A stretch of DNA of 64,000 bases, taken from assembly GCA_023052935.1 (NCBI GenBank), contig CM041292.1, positions 199,818,299 through 199,882,298 of the forward strand. The letters are read 5' to 3'. Numbering within the stretch: position 1 is the stretch's first letter; each line of letters begins with the position of its first letter. The stretch is from Piezodorus guildinii (taxonomy: Eukaryota; Arthropoda; Insecta; Hemiptera; Pentatomidae). This document shows positions 57,234 through 64,000 of the stretch, one piece after another. Under the pieces are notes generated by a model. That model was not told the origin of the DNA and searched no databases. It worked only from the letters and a program-made list of their open reading frames with translations. The position numbers and the translations under genes were made by a program.

Positions 57234-57545
57234 GGGGAGCGGCGTGGTCTAATAGATAGAGCACTAGTCAACTGTTCTCTGGGCCCTGTGTTCGAATCCC
57301 GGCTGACAGAATATTATTTATTCTGTTAATTCAGCTGGGGAGCAGCCCTAGGGTATGGAGACCCTCGTGGGGCAGACCCAGACTCTTTAAAATGGGTACC
57401 CGAATTGAGGAAAAACCTGGCGGCTGAGTGTGATCAAGGCCTAATCACCTCATTGCACGGCCGTTGGTATACAAATAGTATGAATATCTATATGTACTGA
57501 GCCCAAGACCGTTTATGGGTTGTAGAGGATAAGTTTTTTTTTTTC
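57234..57545 (+). mobile_element. SINE family S2, full-length
   Basis: The head is GGGAGCGGCGTGGTCTAATA then GATAGAGCACTAGTC (A-box type), and GTGTTCGAATCCCGGC (B-box). The body includes 'aaatgggtacccgaattgag', 'cattgcacggccgttggtat' and 'gggttgtagaggataag', ending in a T-rich tail. It matches the minus-strand copy at 18.4-18.7 kb. Confidence 0.88.
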
Positions 57546-57733
57546 TTTTGTTTTTTAATTATTTTGTAGTACAATGAGTTCGTAGCGTTTTTTACTGACG
57601 ATTTCAATAAAACTTTAGATCCTTGTATATAGGTTCAATTAAATATACATATTAAATATATATATATTAAATAAATATATATATATTAAATATATAGACA
57701 GTTGCATGTATCCCACCTCTATGATAAGTCAGT

Positions 57734-58830
57734 GTTTACAAATAATTATTAAAGGAGTCAATAATTCCTTTTCGCACTAGTGCCTAATAACCGGCAGTGG
57801 GATTATCTTTATTCGACGGTCATTTATTCTGTTCAAGGTGTATTAGAGCAAAGTCTTTTTGCTTTTATTTAACAATGGACATTGCTGAGACGTTTAAGAT
57901 TATTTCCAAACTCGTTATTGAATTTACATTACAATCTCACCTGTAGAGTTAATATAGCAATTTGTAAATGAATGCCCCTATTAATAACGAAAAATTATAC
58001 AACCCCGTTATTACCCTAAGGATTTGTTTCAGCAATCCTTCTAGTCTTTAGATATTACAAAGATTTTTTGGGTAATACATAATTTTTTTTCAGACACAAC
58101 ACACCGAATCAAAAGTTTTACAATCTATAATTTCGAGAATTTCCTAAATCACATAAAATACGTCTATTAGCAGGTTTCAGCAACTCCGAGCCATAATTAG
58201 ATTTTTTGTATTATTTTTCCCGTATTCTGGGACTTCAAACGTAAAATGTTGGGAAGTTTTAGATTTTAGCAAATAAATTTGATTTCGACCACTGTTCGCT
58301 CGCCAGTCGTGTCAAAAATTAACATTGCAATCTCACCTGTAAAGTTAATATACCAATTTGTAAATGTATGCCCTTATTCAATAACGAAAAAACATACAAC
58401 CCCCTTGTTACCCCAAGGATTTGTTTCAGCAATCCTTCTAGTCTTTTAATATTACTAAGACTTTTCGCGATTTTTTGCGTTTTGGTTTATACATTTTATT
58501 TTTGAGACACGTAACTCCGAATCAAAGGTTTTACCATCTATAATTTGAAGAGTTACCTAAATGATATAAAATACATCTCTTAGCAGCTTTCATCAACACC
58601 GAGCCATATTGTTATTATTTTTCCCATATTCTGGGACTTCAAATGTAAAATGTAGGGAAGTTTTAGATTTTAGCAAATGAATTGGATGTTTGACCACTTA
58701 GCTCTCACCAATCATGTCAAAAAATTAATTAATTTTTATAATTTTTTTTCAGTAAACCGGGACCTGAAAGATTAAATATGAACAAGTTTCAGAATTTTGT
58801 CCTCCTAAATCGGTCATATTTTCCACTGTG
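57734..58830 (+). mobile_element. Transib-like miniature element, copy T4, 5' end lost, internal duplication
   Basis: The right terminal heptamer reads CACTGTG (58824-58830), preceded by the complement of 'aaatatgaccgatttagg'. The left terminal repeat is missing; homology begins at 'agtgtttacaaataattatt'. An internal segment of about 396 bp is present twice in tandem (starting at 57926 and 58322, 'acattncaatctcacctgta'), which explains why this copy is longer than T3. Confidence 0.8.
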
Positions 58831-59364
58831 CGTTGTAATGAGTATTCCATTGCAGTTTTTCGCACTTTCCAACTAAAAGAGAAGCTAAAAATGGACATGT
58901 TGCACAGATTCATGTCAACAGACCCGGTCACACCACCTTGAGACACCTTTCTTCTGCAATACGAGGAAACTTCTTGATTGTTTAAATCGAAGAAAACAAA
59001 TATATAATATGTTTATTTAATTAAGAGTTGTTTAAAAATAATACATTTCTTCAAACCTCACGACTTCACTCTAAAATAAAAAATCGTAGAATCAAGAATA
59101 ACCTAGCTTTATATCATGTAATATACTTCCTTCGGTTTTTGTTGTAAGAATTAATCGCCCCGTGATAATAAATTATATTTCTTAAGTGGGGCAGTGACGA
59201 AAAAAAAGAAAGATGTTTGAAGACAATTTTATATATTTACTTATTTTTATAATTAATTTCCCTTCGGCTACATCAATCCATCACAATTCTAAGAACGTGT
59301 ATATTCCAATTTATAAAAGGGTCTATGACATTTGAAAATACATTAACAAAAAATACGTCCGATG
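58831..59364. other. AT-rich intergenic DNA, nothing recognised
   Basis: No supported feature between T4 and the next SINE fragment. Confidence 0.35.
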
Positions 59365-59572
59365 AAACTGGTTCAAACACGACAGATGGTCCTAAGAATT
59401 TTTTAATTGCAGTAAAAAATCCTTGGTAATGACGTCCTTCAGAGAGAACGTCAAGTGGTGGTCCCTACCTTGAGCAATGTCAAGTAATCGTTAATGATCT
59501 ATAGACTTCCACTGCAGCATCGTTCGATTGGTCACAGTAGCATAAAGTGGCGTTTAAGAATAAAAATCTGGT
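59365..59572 (+). mobile_element. SINE family S1, 5'-truncated and diverged
   Basis: Body and tail are recognisable ('aaaaaatccttggtaatgac', 'gtccttcagagagaacgtca', 'cataaagtggcgtttaagaa'). It abuts the 5' end of H9 directly. Confidence 0.75.
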
Positions 59573-59575
59573 GCA

Positions 59576-61046
<1,471 letters not shown>

Positions 61047-62057
61047 CAAACAATAATATAAATAAATAATAAATAATATAAATTATTAATTATTATATAA
61101 AAACTGCTTGCGATAAAGTAAAACAGATTTAACTATTCCAAATTATTCGGTAAATATATGTATGTTTGTATGTATACAAAAACATGTAAGAAAGTGTCGT
61201 TTGTGCCTATTTCATCTAGGTGTTTAATGTAATTCAATTAGAGGAGCTGGTATGATGCTCAGCGATTAATCACTAAAGCTCGTTCAGAATGAAATGAACT
61301 CAAAGCCTACCATGCAAAGAGGTAGGGCTAATAAAGACATTCTTCTTGTTAGAGGTGACAAATTGAAGACAAGCCGTGAAATGCCGTTCATTCATAGATC
61401 AAGCTGCTGTGTCTTGTTGAAGGCTCCTCGCTCTGACATACGAGTCAAGGTTATCTTAGGGTGTTTAGCAGCTTATATCTCGTAGATGTTTCCGGATCTA
61501 AACTATAACCTTGTTCGAATCGGATGTAAAAGTTATTAAAGTTCAAATTAAAGTATGGATTTTCTTCAATAATAATAACCTTCGCTTCTTAAATGATTCC
61601 AGTAATTTATATTTTCGTTATGTACTGGTGGATAAAAAAGAGCTTTGTGGTTCAATGTGAAGAGGTAGTATTTTAAGTCTATAACCATTCAGGATTTTTA
61701 AACTTATCTCCATAGACATTTATTCATTTTATAATTTTACTTTTTACTTCGGATTTTCACCAAAATTTTCTTCAGCTGATTTGTTTACTAGATATTTTAT
61801 TAATATTAATATACTGATGAAACACAAAGATTGGACAATTAGATCGTATTGTTTAAATATAATTTTATTATTTACTTTATACTTTCATTTATTTATACTT
61901 ATATTTATGTTTTTCTTTATTCGTCTTATCTGTTTGCTTAAATTTTGTCATTGATTCTTTCATACTGTTGGTCCTTCAGGTGTCCATTTTCAAATTTGTT
62001 TCTATCGTTTTTTTTTTTTGTTTTTTTTGCATGGATTTTAAACTATAGTACATATTA
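61047..62057. other. AT-rich intergenic DNA, nothing recognised
   Basis: About 1 kb. A 63-codon frame near 61294-61485 has no recognisable motif and no supporting context. Confidence 0.4.
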
Positions 62058-62683
62058 TTGGGTTGTTTCACATGAAATGTCCGTTTTTTATAGTTTCTGA
62101 AATACATAAAGGATTTTGCAGGTCTCTGTTGTTTTCTTCCGAATCTTTACATATTTAAAGTAAACAGTTACTAATCCTCTACCTTTGTATTATAAACATT
62201 AGCTTCCCAATCAATTACCCACTTTTTAGTATACCTCCAAATATGAACATGGAAACATGCGATTTTCGAGTAATATTTGGGGTAATATTATACATGGGTA
62301 CCTCATGATCTCACTGAGCGGCAGCAAGACATGTTTCAAAACATACCGTGCAAAAATTGAAAGAACTGGGCTACGAAGTTCTTCCGCCCCACCATATTCT
62401 CCCGACTTGTCTCCAACAGATTACCACCTGTTCAGTAATTTAGACAACTTCGTCAAAGGAAAACTTTTTGAAATGATGATCAAGTGAAAAGTGCGTTTTT
62501 AGATTTTGTCTCACTTCATAGCTCAAAGTTTTTCAGTTCGGAGATAAAAACGTTGGTGTCACGTTAGGAAAAATGTGTCGAAAAGAAGGTAAATACTTCG
62601 AATAAAACTATCTTGTTTACATATCGAATTTTTAATAAAAATCCTTTACCTTGCAAACGGACATTTCATGTGACACAACCCAA
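62058..62683 (+). mobile_element. Mariner deletion derivative M5 (shortest, 626 bp)
   Basis: Terminal repeats and flanking TA are intact. Almost the whole HTH region is deleted: after 'cgcgattttcgagtaatatt'-type text the sequence jumps to the WVPHDLTERQQ region. It then joins the same catalytic-core deletion as M3/M4 and ends with APPYSPDLSPTDYHLFSNLD. It encodes nothing functional but keeps both ends. Confidence 0.92.
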
Positions 62684-62694
62684 TATATATGCCT

Positions 62695-63293
62695 GATACA
62701 TTTTGTTATTTTTTTCCGATTTTCTCAAAAACGGCTCAAACGATTTTAATTAAACTCGCAATACATCGATATACGAAAACGTTATGGGATTTAATATCAT
62801 GTAGGCTTCATTCTAATTGAAATAGTCTGAAAAAGCTTAGATGTCCATATTTTAAATTCCCTTTCTATAAAATACCTTTAATTTTGTAGGTTCGAAAACA
62901 TATTATCTATTAACATTTATTAAAAAAAAATGGGGATGGGGGTTAAATATATAAGTTGAACAAATTTGATAACCAACTAAACGAGAAATGAAAATTTTTG
63001 TATGTAATATTTCTTTTTTTTTTAACATTTAAGGTCTCCAATATACCGTTGGAAAGCTTAAATAGTTTATAAAAAAATATTATCTTATACATAAAATTGT
63101 AAAAGATAATGGAGAGTGATGATAAGCGGATAAAATTTAGTGATGGTTGTGGATAATATATTTAACGAAACACATGCTTCTATCGAAACTAAATATATAA
63201 GTAAACTTTTTTTTATCACTACCTTTATTTAGAAGTTCTTGACTTGATTTTACTATCGGAGGTAAGGGAAAGTCGTATGTTGTGCTCACCATA
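62695..63293 (-). mobile_element. Helentron-like element H10, 3'-truncated
   Basis: This is a minus-strand copy. The 5' terminus is at the right ('agtcgtatgttgtgctcacc', diverged). Interior blocks 'ttttctcaaaaacggctcaa' and 'ataccgttggaaagcttaaa' are present. The terminal 3' hairpin region is missing. Confidence 0.75.
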
Positions 63294-63361
63294 TTTTTTT
63301 TTAATCGATAAAACTGTAAAATGAAATAAAGTGAAATATTTTTATATATCAAGTTCTGTGT

Positions 63362-63625
63362 ATTTGTTTATACATTTAACGTCACTTTATGCTACTATGG
63401 CTAATCGGACGATGCTACAGTTGGAGTCCTAATTTTTTTTTAATATCCAGGTTTAAATTGTATTTAATCTGTAACGAGCACTGAACATCTCACAGTCCCG
63501 GGATCACGTGTTACGTATCTTCCCAAGGACGGCAAAACCAAGGATTTTTTACTCCATTTCAAAAATTCCTAGATTGCAGATGGTTACCGTGACCTTGGGC
63601 ATAGCATTACACCCAGGTAACCCCC
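63362..63625 (-). mobile_element. SINE family S1, diverged copy
   Basis: The complement of tail and body is clear ('catttaacgtcactttatgc', 'actatggctaatcggacgat'). The head region near 63560-63620 is strongly diverged and its B-box is no longer recognisable. Confidence 0.8.
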
Positions 63626-64000
63626 TAATTTATGTACTTAGCGGATATTTAATGATAAGTGTTTTGCCTAAACAAATTGTGGCTTTTTTTTTCTAATTAG
63701 AGCACACTACAGGTCACCCCTTTTATTAAGTTTTATTGATGATTTATGTAAAATTACAATATCTATAAATTACATTATTTTTTGCAGAACATTTTAATAA
63801 AATTCATACATTTTTTTTTTTTTTAAATCCTCTGCAAATACACAATAAACTTGAAGAAGCAAGGATGCAACACTATATAAGGTTTTTATTGTTAGATTAT
63901 TGAAAAACTTCTGGATATAGCAGACTGTTTGAAAGAGATCTTATAGCTACAAGATATGAAGTTATGACCAGCAGTCCTCAGGGACATTCAACAAGTGATA
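63626..64000. other. AT-rich intergenic DNA to the window edge
   Basis: Nothing recognised; T-runs lie near 63812-63825. Confidence 0.4.

Overview
This is an AT-rich, intron-style eukaryotic window with no convincing host gene. The content is typical of an arthropod, most likely insect, genome: Jockey-, RTE- and CR1-type non-LTR retrotransposons, tRNA-derived SINEs, mariner derivatives, Helentron-associated elements and a Transib-like miniature element. I see no rRNA, no bona fide tRNA gene, no CRISPR array and no bacterial-style operon. The species cannot be fixed from this sequence.

Layout. 0.1-16 kb: pieces of Jockey family B, three copies of a tRNA-derived SINE (S1) with clear target-site duplications (TSDs), a Jockey family A 3' end nested in a fourth SINE, an AT-rich repeat family, two inverted copies of a Transib-like miniature element (one split by a CR1-like LINE), and a Helentron-like element split by a LINE. 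16-27 kb: two mariner deletion derivatives, two Helentron-like elements (one with a duplicated 3' end, one carrying a SINE), and a complete Transib-like copy with a 5-bp TSD. 27.5-29 kb: a large inverted repeat (arms of about 600 bp) around an unidentified coding fragment. 29.5-35 kb: more Helentron-like copies, a CENP-B-type helix-turn-helix stub and a third mariner derivative. 35.2-39.9 kb: an almost intact Jockey-clade retrotransposon with a 13-bp TSD, a poly(A) tail, gag and EN-RT reading frames, and one frame lesion in each. 40-44.4 kb: a LINE nested in a LINE, then a minus-strand Helentron-like copy carrying a third SINE type. 44.9-48.5 kb: two oppositely oriented satellite arrays. 48.7-64 kb: a 21-bp coding minisatellite, a second Jockey A copy, an RTE-like LINE inside a Helentron-like element, mariner derivatives, a fourth Transib-like copy, and a Helentron-like copy with a large TA expansion.

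How the parts work together. None of the non-autonomous families (SINEs, mariner derivatives, Transib-like and Helentron-like elements) encodes an intact enzyme here, so all would depend on proteins supplied elsewhere in the genome. The nearly intact Jockey element shows that its lineage was active fairly recently. The nested insertions give a relative order: SINE S1 before Jockey A at 3.4 kb, Helentron-like before SINE S1 at 23.7 kb, Jockey B before LINE C at 40.4 kb, and Helentron-like before RTE at 52.4 kb. The most notable signals are the V(D)J-RSS-like ends of the miniature element, the 600-bp hairpin locus, the inverted satellite arrays and a perfect NRF1/EWG-type site in the Jockey 5' UTR.
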